Assembly: GCA_022823145.1 (NCBI GenBank)
Contig: JAJDXS010000076.1
Span: forward strand, 1 to 48,108
Direction: 5' to 3'
DNA length: 48,108 nt
Origin: Gemmatimonadota bacterium
GTDB lineage: Bacteria; Gemmatimonadota; Gemmatimonadetes; Longimicrobiales; Gaopeijiaceae
Part shown: positions 25,907 to 34,524 of the stretch, piece after piece
Layout of the letters: each line of letters starts with the position of its first letter
Position numbering within the stretch: the stretch's first letter is position 1
Notes under the pieces: model-generated
What the model was told of the DNA's origin: nothing
Databases searched by the model: none
The model's input: only the letters and a program-made list of their open reading frames with translations
Made by a program: the position numbers and the translations under genes

Positions 25907-26013
25907 TCGCGCCTCGTTCGGAGGGAAAAGGTGGGCGAAGCTAGGCGCTGGCCATGCGGAAGTCAAACGCGGGGGACGGGGCCGGTCGGGGGGTCGGCCG
26001 AAGGCCCGATCGA

Positions 26014-26055
26014 TGGCGGTTGACCGGTCAAATGCCGAGCAGATAGCTTACAGGG
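26014..26055 (+). promoter_or_regulatory. Candidate rpmH promoter with a 12-bp perfect palindrome
   Basis: TTGACCGGTCAA (26020-26031) is a perfect palindrome in the dnaA-rpmH gap. Its first half, TTGACC, would serve as a -35 with a TAGCTT -10-like hexamer about 18 nt downstream. A dimeric repressor bound there could control rpmH or divergent dnaA. No DnaA box is seen in this gap. Confidence 0.4.
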
Positions 26056-26119
26056 CTGTCAGCGATCTGGCCGAGTGCAGGTGCGCGCGGCCCGCCTTCA
26101 GGACGGGGACCGGAAAGAG

Positions 26120-26278
26120 ATGAAACCGACATACAGGCCGCGGAACCGCAAACGGGTCAACAAGCATGGTTTCCGGGCGCGGATGAGCACGAAGGCCGGA
26201 CGTGCGACACTCAACCGGCGTCGCCGTCGCGGACGGTGGGCGCTTGTGGTCCGGACCGGATCCAAGAACGGTCGCTAG
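26120..26278 (+). CDS. rpmH: 50S ribosomal protein L34
   Basis: 52 aa, very basic. Seen: [22 protein letters not shown], then [17 protein letters not shown], the hallmark of L34, with a slightly longer C-terminus ([13 protein letters not shown]) than E. coli's 46 aa. ATG 26120 with GGAAAGAG directly upstream. First gene of the rightward unit rpmH-rnpA-yidD-yidC-mnmE-mnmG. Confidence 0.96.
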   Translation: MKPTYRPRNRKRVNKHGFRARMSTKAGRATLNRRRRRGRWALVVRTGSKNGR

Positions 26279-26288
26279 CGGTCCGGAG

Positions 26289-26678
26289 GTGCCAGGCCAG
26301 GACGGCTGCCGGCAGCCCGGGCCGCATCGGTTGCCGAGAGCGGCACGGATCAGCCGGGGAGCGGAAATCCGGTCAATGCTCAGGGAGGGAGCCCGCCAGC
26401 GGACACGCCTGGCCGATCTCTACTGGCGCAGATCGGTGGAACCGCTGCCGCGCATGGGGCTGGTAGTTCCGAAGCTGGGCTACCGGATCGTCGACCGAAA
26501 CCGGATCAAGCGGCGGGTGAGGGAAATCGGGCGAAGCATGCTGCTCCCAAGGCTCCGGCAACACGGGCCGGAGCTCGACATTCTGATCAGGATCCGAAGG
26601 CCCGCGTATCGGGCTGCGTATGCGGAACTCGAGTTGGCGATTCTGGAGGGTGTGGAGGCCGCGTGCTCAAATACGTGA
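26289..26678 (+). CDS. rnpA: Ribonuclease P protein component
   Basis: About 129 aa; helps the RNase P RNA process tRNA 5' ends. Seen: HRLPRAARI near the N-terminus, a GLVVPKLGYRIVDRNRIKRRVRE run with the RNR signature of RnpA, and LDILIRIRRPA near the end. The start is uncertain: no ATG fits. GTG 26289 is used here; TTG 26331, at LPRAARI, is possible. Overlaps yidD by 16 nt. Confidence 0.9.
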   Translation: MPGQDGCRQPGPHRLPRAARISRGAEIRSMLREGARQRTRLADLYWRRSVEPLPRMGLVVPKLGYRIVDRNRIKRRVREIGRSMLLPRLRQHGPELDILIRIRRPAYRAAYAELELAILEGVEAACSNT

Positions 26679-26890
26679 CGACCGCGATGATCCGATTCTA
26701 TCAGATGTACATCTCGGTGCACCTGCCACCATCGTGCCGGTTCCTGCCCACCTGCTCCGAATACACCCGTCTCGCGATCGAAACGCACGGCGTTGCGCGG
26801 GGGGTCTGGCTGGGCATGAAACGCATTGGACGCTGTCATCCATGGGGCGGACGCGGTTTTGACCCGGTGCCCGGAAGGGGCGAAGGATGA
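26663..26890 (+). CDS. yidD: Membrane protein insertion efficiency factor YidD
   Basis: 75 aa. Seen: IRFYQMYISVHLPPSCRFLP, then TCSEYTRLAIETHG, WLGMKRIGRCHPW and GFDPVP: the complete YidD signature with conserved cysteines at PSCRFLPTCSEY and GRCHPWG. Membrane-peripheral helper of YidC. GTG start at 26663 lies inside rnpA, the common arrangement; the stop overlaps yidC ATG (ATGA). Confidence 0.95.
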   Translation: MLKYVTTAMIRFYQMYISVHLPPSCRFLPTCSEYTRLAIETHGVARGVWLGMKRIGRCHPWGGRGFDPVPGRGEG

Positions 26891-28572
26891 GGCCCGAGCT
26901 CCGGTTCTTCCTGGCGTTGACGCTGATGATCGGCGTCTTCGTCCTGACCGAACTCCTCTTCCCTCCCATCCGGCCCGAAGCGCCTCCGCTCGAAGAGGGA
27001 GCGGTCGAGTCGGTCGAGCCGCCCGCCCCCGAAGTCGTCACTCCGCCCGAGCCGCCCGGCCAGACGCCGGTCGTCGAGGAACCTGAACAGGACCAGGAAG
27101 CCGCGGAACGGCTGGTGACCGTGGAGACGCCCCTCTACCGGATGACCTTTTCCAGCTACGGCGGCGTCGCACGGTCCATCCAGCTGCTGGGGTATGATTC
27201 GTTTACCCGTGACGGGCCCGTGGAACTGGTCCCGGAGGGACAGCAAATCCTGGGCGGAATCTGGATCGCCGGGGTCGGAGGAGATGCGTTCGACCTGTCG
27301 CGCTACGCTCACACGATCACCCCGGCGGAGGGCGTCCGGATCGCGGAAGGCGCTGGACCGCAGACACTTACCTTCCGATACGATTACCCCGGCGGACAGT
27401 TCTTCAGCGAGATCCGGTACACCTTCTCACCGGATTCGTACATCGTGGTCGTCGAGGGGGATCTGCCGGCCATTGAGAGGGCCTCGCTGTTCGTGGATCT
27501 GGGGCCGGGTCTGGAGATCAACGAGCTGCGCGAGGCGGACGACCGCAGGATGATGGCCTTCGCCGGGAACCACATCGACGACGGGATCACCTCCAGGCCG
27601 CTGGCACGCGTGGACGAGCCAGAGTCGCTGGATGGCCCGCTGCGCTGGGCGGCGGTCAAGAGCAAGTACTTCGTCGAAGTCATTCTGCCGGGGAGACAAT
27701 CTGGGGGGACGGACTTCCTGACGGGGATCCGGGCCGAGGAGGGCCCGGTTGTCGGCGGCCCGCTCCGGATCAGGGTCGGCACCCCCGTAGGCGAAGCCGG
27801 CGGCTATACCTACAGAGCCTACCTCGGGCCCATCGAGCGGGAGCGGCTCATCGCCATCGGAGACGACCTCGAGGAGGTCAACCCTTACGGCTGGCGGTTG
27901 TTCCGGCCCATCGTGCGTCCCTTCGTCGGCATCGTCCTGTGGCTGGTGAGGTTCCTGCACGAGAGCCTTTTCCTTTCCTATGGCTGGGTTCTGATCGTCA
28001 TCGGGATCGGAATCCGCGTCGTGATGTGGCCGCTCAACCGCAAGATGATGCTCTCGCAGGTCAAGACGATGGCGGTGCAGCCGCTGGCGGAGGAGATCAA
28101 GCGCAAGTACGGGAACGACCCGCAGCGGATGCAGCAGGAAACGCTGAAGCTCTACAAGGAACACGGAGTCAACCCGCTGGCGGGCTGTCTCCCGATGATG
28201 ATCCCGATGCCGGTGCTGATCGCGCTGTTCTTCGTCTTCCAGAACACGATCGAAATGCGGGGCGTTCCCTTCATGTGGCTTCCGGACCTCTCGGCCCCGG
28301 ACCCGTTCTACATCCTGCCGGTCTTCATGGGGGCGAGCCTCTACCTGACGCAGCTGCTCACCATGAGGATCTCCGGGAGCGCCGGGAATCCGCAGATGAA
28401 GATGATGCTGTACATGATGCCCATCCTCCTGACGGTCCTGTTCTGGCGGTTCCCGTCCGGGTTGAATCTGTACTACGCCACGATGAATCTGGCGTCCATC
28501 CCGCAGCAGATCCTGATCGGCAGGGAGCGGAAGAGGATGCAGGCGGCCGGGCCGCTGAAACGCCCCGTGTGA
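26887..28572 (+). CDS. yidC: Membrane protein insertase YidC
   Basis: 561 aa. Gram-negative layout: N-terminal membrane helix (about 6-25), a Pro/Glu-rich linker (30-75), a large periplasmic beta domain (about 78-335), then the five-helix insertase core (about 345-535). Seen in the core: GIGIRVVMWPLNRKMM with the groove arginine, QEIKRKYG-like amphipathic hairpin (EEIKRKYGNDPQRMQQE), NPLAGCLPMMIPMPVLIALF, and FPSGLNLYY. The big periplasmic domain supports a diderm host. Confidence 0.96.
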   Translation: MRPELRFFLALTLMIGVFVLTELLFPPIRPEAPPLEEGAVESVEPPAPEVVTPPEPPGQTPVVEEPEQDQEAAERLVTVETPLYRMTFSSYGGVARSIQLLGYDSFTRDGPVELVPEGQQILGGIWIAGVGGDAFDLSRYAHTITPAEGVRIAEGAGPQTLTFRYDYPGGQFFSEIRYTFSPDSYIVVVEGDLPAIERASLFVDLGPGLEINELREADDRRMMAFAGNHIDDGITSRPLARVDEPESLDGPLRWAAVKSKYFVEVILPGRQSGGTDFLTGIRAEEGPVVGGPLRIRVGTPVGEAGGYTYRAYLGPIERERLIAIGDDLEEVNPYGWRLFRPIVRPFVGIVLWLVRFLHESLFLSYGWVLIVIGIGIRVVMWPLNRKMMLSQVKTMAVQPLAEEIKRKYGNDPQRMQQETLKLYKEHGVNPLAGCLPMMIPMPVLIALFFVFQNTIEMRGVPFMWLPDLSAPDPFYILPVFMGASLYLTQLLTMRISGSAGNPQMKMMLYMMPILLTVLFWRFPSGLNLYYATMNLASIPQQILIGRERKRMQAAGPLKRPV

Positions 28573-28585
28573 CTTCGGTGGCGGT

Positions 28586-29959
28586 ATGGCCGAGCCCCGT
28601 TCGCTTCTGGACACCATCGTCGCGCTGGCGACTCCGCCCGGTGTCGGCGCGGTCGCGCTGATCCGGCTTTCCGGCCCGCGGGCGCAGGAGATCGCAAGCG
28701 CTCTGGCGAACGATGACGAGGAGTCGGCAACGGCGTGGCCCGAACGTCGGTGCCGGCTGCGGTCGCTGTACCGTCCCGGGTCGGACGACGTTCTCGATCG
28801 GGCGCTCTTCACGCTGTTCCGGGCTCCGCGGAGCTACACCGGCGAGGACCTCGTCGAGATATCGACTCACGGGGGCGTCTCCATTCCGGCAAGCGTGGTG
28901 GACGCGTGCGTCGCGCTCGGGGCGCGCGAGGCCCGCCGGGGCGAGTTCACACAGCGTGCCTTCCTGAACGGCAAGCTCGATCTTACCCAGGCGGAAGCGG
29001 TCGGGGACCTCGTCGCCGCGACCTCGCCGAAGCGGCGGGCAGTCGCGCTGCATCAGCTGGAGAGAGGGTTGGGCGAACGGATCGCCCACCTGCGTGGCGA
29101 GGTGATCGGGCTGTCCGCGCTGCTGGTGCAACACATCGATTTCCCGGAAGAAGACGACGCGCCGACTTCCATCGAGACGATCGTATCGCAGGCGGACCAG
29201 GTGACATGCGAGATGGATCGGCTGCTCGCGACAGCGCCTGCCGGCGAGCTTCTGCGACACGGTGCCGTGACGGTTCTCGCCGGGCGTCCAAATTCTGGTA
29301 AGTCCAGTCTGTTCAACGCGTTAGTAGGAACGGAGAGGGCAATTGTCACCGAGGAGGAAGGCACCACCAGAGACGCCATAGAAGCGGTTGTGTCGATTGC
29401 CGGCTTCCCGTTCAGGCTGGTCGATACTGCCGGGTTGCGGGACGGTGCCGGCCGAGTGGAACAGATGGGGATCGAGATTGCACACCGCTACCTGGCGAGC
29501 GCGGACGTGGTTCTCTATTGCCTGGAAGCGGGTGAGGCGCCCAGCGCCAACGAAACCGCTTTCCTCCGGTCGTTGTCCTGCCCCATTGTGAAAGTATTCA
29601 CAAAGTGGGATCTGGCACCCGAGAGCGCGGCACCAGGGAACGGTGAATTGCCCGTGTCGGCAGTATCCGGCGAGGGATTGAGCGACCTGAAAGAGACGCT
29701 TCGCGATCTGGTCTTCCAGGGAATCGTCGAGGGCCGTGACGAGGTTCCAGTCGTCACGAACGCGCGTCAGGCCGATCTGTTGAAGCAGGCAAGGGCGGAA
29801 GTCGGCGGGTTCGGCAAAGCGCTGGCGGCGGGGATTCCACCCGAGGTGGCGGCGGCGCATCTCAAGACCGCCGAGAGTGCGCTGGAAGAGATTCTCGGCG
29901 TCGTTGCCACCGACGACGTGCTGGACCGGGTGTTCAGGGACTTCTGTATCGGCAAGTGA
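28586..29959 (+). CDS. mnmE: tRNA uridine-5-carboxymethylaminomethyl GTPase MnmE
   Basis: 457 aa. N-terminal folate-binding domain (1-120: DTIVALATPPGVGAVALIR, YTGEDLVEISTHGG), helical domain, and an inserted G domain with G1 GRPNSGKS (233-240), G2 near TTRD, G3 DTAG (280-283) and TKWD. The C-terminus ends FCIGK with the essential Cys454. Works with MnmG to modify the wobble uridine of tRNAs; the two genes are adjacent and overlap (GTGA). Confidence 0.96.
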   Translation: MAEPRSLLDTIVALATPPGVGAVALIRLSGPRAQEIASALANDDEESATAWPERRCRLRSLYRPGSDDVLDRALFTLFRAPRSYTGEDLVEISTHGGVSIPASVVDACVALGAREARRGEFTQRAFLNGKLDLTQAEAVGDLVAATSPKRRAVALHQLERGLGERIAHLRGEVIGLSALLVQHIDFPEEDDAPTSIETIVSQADQVTCEMDRLLATAPAGELLRHGAVTVLAGRPNSGKSSLFNALVGTERAIVTEEEGTTRDAIEAVVSIAGFPFRLVDTAGLRDGAGRVEQMGIEIAHRYLASADVVLYCLEAGEAPSANETAFLRSLSCPIVKVFTKWDLAPESAAPGNGELPVSAVSGEGLSDLKETLRDLVFQGIVEGRDEVPVVTNARQADLLKQARAEVGGFGKALAAGIPPEVAAAHLKTAESALEEILGVVATDDVLDRVFRDFCIGK

Positions 29960-31866
29960 GCGTTATGAGGCTTCGTTACGATGTCGTCGTGGTCGGCGGG
30001 GGTCACGCGGGCGCTGAAGCGGCGGCCGCGTCCGCCCGCATCGGGGCCAGGACGGTGCTGGTCACGCCGGACCTCACCAGGATCGGACAGATGAGCTGCA
30101 ACCCGGCGATCGGGGGAGTGGCCAAGGGAACGGTGGCGCGCGAAGTGGATGCGCTGGGCGGGGTCATGGGGCGGGCCACCGACGCGGCGAGCATCCAGTT
30201 CCGAATGCTCAACCGTTCGAAGGGACCTGCGGTGTGGGGCCCCCGCTCGCAGTGTGACCGGGCGCGCTACCCGATCGCGGTCCGCCGGATACTGGACGAG
30301 TTGGGCAACCTCGATCTGTTTCAGGAAATGGTGACCGGGTTGCACTTCGACGGTCGCGCAAGGGGAGTTGAAACGCGCGGTGGCATCGTGATCCAGGCCG
30401 ACGCGGTCGTGGTTACGGCGGGCACGTTCCTCCGTGGGAAGATCCATGTCGGCGGAACGGCGGCGCTCGGCGCGGGCCGCGCGGGCGAAGGCCCGTCGGT
30501 CGCCCTCGCCGAGGCTCTGGAGGCGCAGGGACTGAGAATCGCTCGCTTCAAGACGGGTACGCCGCCGCGGATCGACGGCAGATCAGTCGACTATGGGAAG
30601 TGTGAGCGCCAGGACGGAGACAGCGAACCGTTCCGCTTCTCCTACTACTCGAAGGAGCCATTCCTGGAGCAGCGGCCCTGCTGGATCACGTGGGCGGGAG
30701 AGGCGTTGAAAACCGTCGTGTCCTCAAATCTGACCCGTAGCGCTCTCTACGGCGGCGAGATTTCGGGGCAGGGTCCCCGCTACTGTCCATCGATCGAGGA
30801 CAAGGTGAAGAGGTTCCCCGACGCGCCCCGGCACCAGGTCTTTCTCGAGCCCGAGGGGCTGGAAACCACGGAGCTGTACGTGAACGGGCTGTCGACGTCG
30901 CTGCCTCCCGATGTCCAGGTCGATTTTCTCAGGTCGATCCCGGGGCTCGAAGACGCAAGGATGACCAAGCCGGGGTATGCAATCGAATACGACTACTTTC
31001 CTCCCGATCAGCTTCGTCACACTCTGGAGCTCCGCGAGGTCCCCGGTCTCTACTTCGCTGGCCAGATCAATGGCACGACCGGATATGAGGAGGCGGCGGG
31101 ACAAGGCCTCGTCGCGGGCGCGAATGCGGCGCTGGCCGTACAGGGAAGGGACCCGTTCGTGCTGGAGCGAGACCAGGGGTACATGGGCGTGCTCATCGAC
31201 GATCTCGTTACAAAGGGGGTGGACGAGCCCTATCGCCTGTTCACATCCCGCGCGGAATTCCGCCTGCTGCTGAGACAGGACAACGGACCGGCAAGGCTGG
31301 GCAAGCTGGCGCGTTCGGTGGGGCTGCTGACCTCGGAGCAACGGGTGGCCCTCGAAGAGCGACTCGCTCAGGAGGCGCGCACGATGGTCTGGTTCAGGGA
31401 ACACACATTTGCGCCGGCCGACGCCAACAGGGTGCTGAGGGAAGTGAACAGCGCCCCCGTTCAGAGCCCGGTGAGGGCCGGCAAGCTCCTTAAACGGCCG
31501 GGCGTTACTGCCGGTGCGCTACTGCGCGTAGCCGGGGACGAGGCCCCGGAAGTGGATCTCGACATCCTGGCGACCGTCGAGATCGACGTGAAGTATGAAG
31601 GGTATGTGCGGCGGGAGCTTGATCGTGCGGCAAGGCTCAGGGCACAGGCGGGCTTCGTGATTCCGGAAGACACGCCCTTCGGCGAGTTGACCACGCTCTC
31701 TTACGAGGCCCGACAGAAGCTCGCCAGGATACGGCCCGCCAACGTGGCCCAGGCGAGCAGAATCCCGGGCGTATCTCCGGCAGATCTCCAAAACCTCGTG
31801 ATGGAAGTCAGGCGGCGGACGGGCGAGACTGTTTCACGTGAAACACGGGCTGCATCACCGTGTTAG
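29956..31866 (+). CDS. mnmG: tRNA uridine-5-carboxymethylaminomethyl synthesis enzyme MnmG
   Basis: 636 aa FAD enzyme, partner of MnmE. Seen: VVVVGGGHAGAEAA FAD loop (10-23), MSCNPAIGGVAKG, GTFLRGKIHVG, FKTGTPPRID, QINGTTGYEEAAGQG, FTSRAEFRLLLRQDN, and a C-terminal helical domain ending RIPGVSPADL. GTG 29956 overlaps mnmE; ATG 29965 is an alternative. Its last codons contain a perfect parS site, so the 3' end does double duty. The usual next gene rsmG is missing. Confidence 0.96.
   Translation: MSVMRLRYDVVVVGGGHAGAEAAAASARIGARTVLVTPDLTRIGQMSCNPAIGGVAKGTVAREVDALGGVMGRATDAASIQFRMLNRSKGPAVWGPRSQCDRARYPIAVRRILDELGNLDLFQEMVTGLHFDGRARGVETRGGIVIQADAVVVTAGTFLRGKIHVGGTAALGAGRAGEGPSVALAEALEAQGLRIARFKTGTPPRIDGRSVDYGKCERQDGDSEPFRFSYYSKEPFLEQRPCWITWAGEALKTVVSSNLTRSALYGGEISGQGPRYCPSIEDKVKRFPDAPRHQVFLEPEGLETTELYVNGLSTSLPPDVQVDFLRSIPGLEDARMTKPGYAIEYDYFPPDQLRHTLELREVPGLYFAGQINGTTGYEEAAGQGLVAGANAALAVQGRDPFVLERDQGYMGVLIDDLVTKGVDEPYRLFTSRAEFRLLLRQDNGPARLGKLARSVGLLTSEQRVALEERLAQEARTMVWFREHTFAPADANRVLREVNSAPVQSPVRAGKLLKRPGVTAGALLRVAGDEAPEVDLDILATVEIDVKYEGYVRRELDRAARLRAQAGFVIPEDTPFGELTTLSYEARQKLARIRPANVAQASRIPGVSPADLQNLVMEVRRRTGETVSRETRAASPC
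31830..31845. promoter_or_regulatory. parS centromere-like site
   Basis: TGTTTCACGTGAAACA, an exact 16-bp match to the parS consensus bound by ParB, perfectly palindromic. It lies inside the mnmG coding region, 123 bp before parA. A shorter related palindrome, GTTTCTGAAAC (31867-31877), sits immediately after the mnmG stop and may be a degenerate half-site pair. Confidence 0.95.
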
Positions 31867-31967
31867 GTTTCTGAAACGCGGGGGGTCGTCCGGGGAACCC
31901 CCGAAGGAAACCGGAACCTGCCCACTGCCCAACACGCCAGGCTGGCGTAGAAACGGATTCGCTTCGC

Positions 31968-32768
31968 TTGACCCGGGTCATCGCAGTCGCAAACCAGAAG
32001 GGCGGAGTCGGCAAGACCACAACCGCGGTCAATCTGGGTTCGGCCCTCGCCAAGCGGGGTGCGAAGGTACTGCTCGTCGACATGGACCCGCAGGGAAACG
32101 CGTCCAGCGGGCTGGGCCTGGTCGACCGGGACAACATCAACACAGTCTACGATGTGCTCGTACGAGGTCTCCCGGCCTACAGAGCCATCCAGAAGACCGC
32201 GTGCCACCCGACACTGTCGCTCCTGCCCGCAAACCGGGACCTCGTCGGGGCCGAAGTGGAACTGGTGGGTGTGCGCGACCGGGAGACCATTCTCAGAGAA
32301 GCGCTCGCTCCGATCACTGGGGACAGTGATTTCATACTGATCGACTGTCCGCCCTCTCTCGGTCTTCTGACCCTGAACACCCTGGCGGCCGCAGGATCGG
32401 TGCTCATCCCCATCCAGTGCGAGTACTATGCACTCGAAGGTCTGTCCCAGCTGCTCAACACGGTCCGGCTTGTACAGCGGGCTTTGAACCGCGCTCTGTC
32501 CATCGAGGGAGTGCTGTTGACCATGTACGATCAGCGCTTGAGCCTCTCGCGACAGGTCGCGACCGACGCCAAGCGTTTCTTCGGATCGAGGGTCTTCGAA
32601 ACGGTCATACCGAGGAATGTGAGCATTGCCGAGGCGCCGAGCTTCGGCCTGCCCGTTGGCGACTACAGTCCGGCTTCCGCCGGCGCCCGCCGATATGCTG
32701 CTCTGGCACGGGAGATCGCAAGCAACGGCGGGAGACTCCCGGCGCACAATGGAGTTGGCAAACCATGA
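31968..32768 (+). CDS. parA: Chromosome partitioning ATPase ParA (Soj)
   Basis: 266 aa. Seen: deviant Walker A KGGVGKTTT (11-19), LLVDMDPQGNASSGLG, FILIDCPPSLGLLTLN, IQCEYYALEGLSQL and PRNVSIAEAPSFGLPV. This is the short chromosomal Soj type, without an N-terminal helix-turn-helix. TTG start at 31968 is chosen because TRVIAVANQKGG is the family start; Shine-Dalgarno is weak. Its stop overlaps parB ATG (ATGA). Acts on nucleoid DNA to move ParB-parS complexes. Confidence 0.96.
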   Translation: MTRVIAVANQKGGVGKTTTAVNLGSALAKRGAKVLLVDMDPQGNASSGLGLVDRDNINTVYDVLVRGLPAYRAIQKTACHPTLSLLPANRDLVGAEVELVGVRDRETILREALAPITGDSDFILIDCPPSLGLLTLNTLAAAGSVLIPIQCEYYALEGLSQLLNTVRLVQRALNRALSIEGVLLTMYDQRLSLSRQVATDAKRFFGSRVFETVIPRNVSIAEAPSFGLPVGDYSPASAGARRYAALAREIASNGGRLPAHNGVGKP

Positions 32769-33676
32769 GCAAGAACGACCGATTGGGCAGAGGCCTCGGA
32801 GCGCTCCTCGGAGACTACATGGAGACCGGTCAGCCGACCCGGGACGACGCCGCTTCGCCCAGCGGACTCCCGGTTCGCGCCATAGCCCCGAACCCCTTTC
32901 AGCCCAGGCGCACGTTCGATCCCGACGACCTGGCCGAATTGGCATCCTCGATCGAGGTCAACGGGCTGTTGCAGCCCATTCTGGTCCGACGCTCCGCCTC
33001 CGGAAGAACCTACGACCTGGTCGCGGGAGAACGCCGCCTGCGGGCGGTCAAACAGCTCGGCTGGGCCGAGATCCCTGCCCTGGTGCGCGAGGTGGACGAT
33101 CGCACGCTCCTCGTGCTGGCCCTGGTAGAGAATCTCCAGCGGCAGGAGCTGGGGCCGCTGGAGGAGGCCGATGGGTATCAAACACTTCGGGACACATTCG
33201 GGTATACCCAGAAGGAGATTGCTGAAGCCGTCGGCAAGAGCCGCTCGGCGGTCGCGAACATGCTGCGCCTTCGAAATCTGCCGCCCTCCGTCCGACGCAT
33301 GCTCGTGGAGGGCAATCTCACCATGGGGCACGGAAGGGCCCTGCTGGCCGTCGAAGATCCCTTGAGAGCCGCGGATCTGGCGCGTGACGCGGTAGCAGGC
33401 GGGTGGTCCGTGCGCGAAACCGAACGCAGGGTACGGGACTTGTCGAAGGGGTCGCAGGAGTCGCCGGAGCCGTCGCCCACCGCGGTCGCGAAAGAGCCGG
33501 ATCCGGCCATATGCGCCCTCGAGGATGCCCTGGCCGACCATTTCGACACGCGAGTTGCGATTCAGTGGAAGGGCCAGGGTCGCGGCACGATACGCGTCAC
33601 CTTTCAATCCGCACGCGATCTCGAGCGCGTCTTCGCGGCGATGACGGGCCGGGAAGCCGCGGCGATCCTCGCGTGA
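32765..33676 (+). CDS. parB: Chromosome partitioning protein ParB (Spo0J)
   Basis: 303 aa. Seen: RLGRGLGALLGD near the N-terminus (the ParA-contacting region), then NPFQPRRTF and the CTP-binding motif GERRLRA (88-94), ENLQRQELGPLEEA, and the helix-turn-helix about 140-190 (TQKEIAEAVGKSRSAVANML) that reads parS. An acidic linker (about 225-245) leads to a C-terminal dimerisation domain. ATG 32765 overlaps parA. A parS sits about 0.9 kb upstream. Confidence 0.96.
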   Translation: MSKNDRLGRGLGALLGDYMETGQPTRDDAASPSGLPVRAIAPNPFQPRRTFDPDDLAELASSIEVNGLLQPILVRRSASGRTYDLVAGERRLRAVKQLGWAEIPALVREVDDRTLLVLALVENLQRQELGPLEEADGYQTLRDTFGYTQKEIAEAVGKSRSAVANMLRLRNLPPSVRRMLVEGNLTMGHGRALLAVEDPLRAADLARDAVAGGWSVRETERRVRDLSKGSQESPEPSPTAVAKEPDPAICALEDALADHFDTRVAIQWKGQGRGTIRVTFQSARDLERVFAAMTGREAAAILA

Positions 33677-33695
33677 AGGGATAGGGGTCGGAACC

Positions 33696-34466
33696 TTGGA
33701 CAGGGACGACCGGAAACTGTCGATCATCGTGCTCCCGGACTGGGGGCCGGCACCAAGGACTGTCGAGATTACCTGGCGTCACGCAAGGATACTGGCGGTG
33801 CTGGGGGCGTTCGTCGCGGCGGGATTCCTGGTAATGGCCGCGACCTGGATCTCCATGGCCCGGCGAGCCGCGGCCGCCGAAGAGCTGAGGGTCGAGAGAG
33901 ACGCACTCCTGGCGCGAAGGGACAGCATGGCCATTCTGGCCGAGCGCCTCGCCGGGCTGGAGACGAGAGAGACGCAACTGCGGGTGTTGTCCGGCCTCGA
34001 GGGGAGTCGTGATTCGGCGCTTTGGCTGTCCGGCGCCCCGCGTGCGGTAGCCTCGGCTTCGAACCCTGCGGCTGGCGATGCCGCCACTGCTCCAACGATG
34101 TGGCCGCTGACCGAGCGCGGGTTTGTGACCCAGTCCCTGCTTGCCGGCGAGGAAGGGGATCATCCCGGGATCGACATCGCGATACCGAGCGGCTCGTACA
34201 TCAGAGCGGCGGGCGGCGGCGAAGTGATCGAGGCAGCGGAGGATCCGGTCTATGGGCGCTTCGTGCTGATTGATCACGGGAACGGTGTTTGGACCCGATA
34301 CGGGCACGCGATATATTTGACCGTTGAGCGAGGCCAGAGCGTAAAGCGCGGCGAAGTCATCGCGTTGTCGGGCTCAACCGGGAGGTCAACGGCCCCCCAT
34401 CTTCATTTCGAGATCATGAATAGCGGGCGCGCGGTAGATCCCCTGTCGATGGTGACCCCTCCCTGA
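33696..34466 (+). CDS. M23 (LytM) family murein endopeptidase
   Basis: 256 aa. Seen: cytoplasmic N-terminus, one membrane helix (about 31-52, RILAVLGAFVAAGFLVMAA), periplasmic coiled coil (about 58-100), and a LytM domain with HPGID (His156, Asp160), YGH (His204) and HLHFE (His235/His237). All zinc and catalytic residues are present, so it should cut peptidoglycan cross-links. TTG 33696 with AGGGG 10 nt before. The following bactofilin gene suggests a shape or septum role, as in bactofilin-linked M23 enzymes such as LmdC. Confidence 0.92.
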   Translation: MDRDDRKLSIIVLPDWGPAPRTVEITWRHARILAVLGAFVAAGFLVMAATWISMARRAAAAEELRVERDALLARRDSMAILAERLAGLETRETQLRVLSGLEGSRDSALWLSGAPRAVASASNPAAGDAATAPTMWPLTERGFVTQSLLAGEEGDHPGIDIAIPSGSYIRAAGGGEVIEAAEDPVYGRFVLIDHGNGVWTRYGHAIYLTVERGQSVKRGEVIALSGSTGRSTAPHLHFEIMNSGRAVDPLSMVTPP

Positions 34467-34524
34467 CCTCGCCGGCCCTGAAGTCCGACAGATTCCAGAT
34501 GACCTGACAATGAGGACAAGAAAA

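Noticed and set aside
31878..31910. Terminator after mnmG (GGGGGT...ACCCCC)
   Set aside because: A 6-bp GC stem without T-run, and parA follows closely; not convincing.
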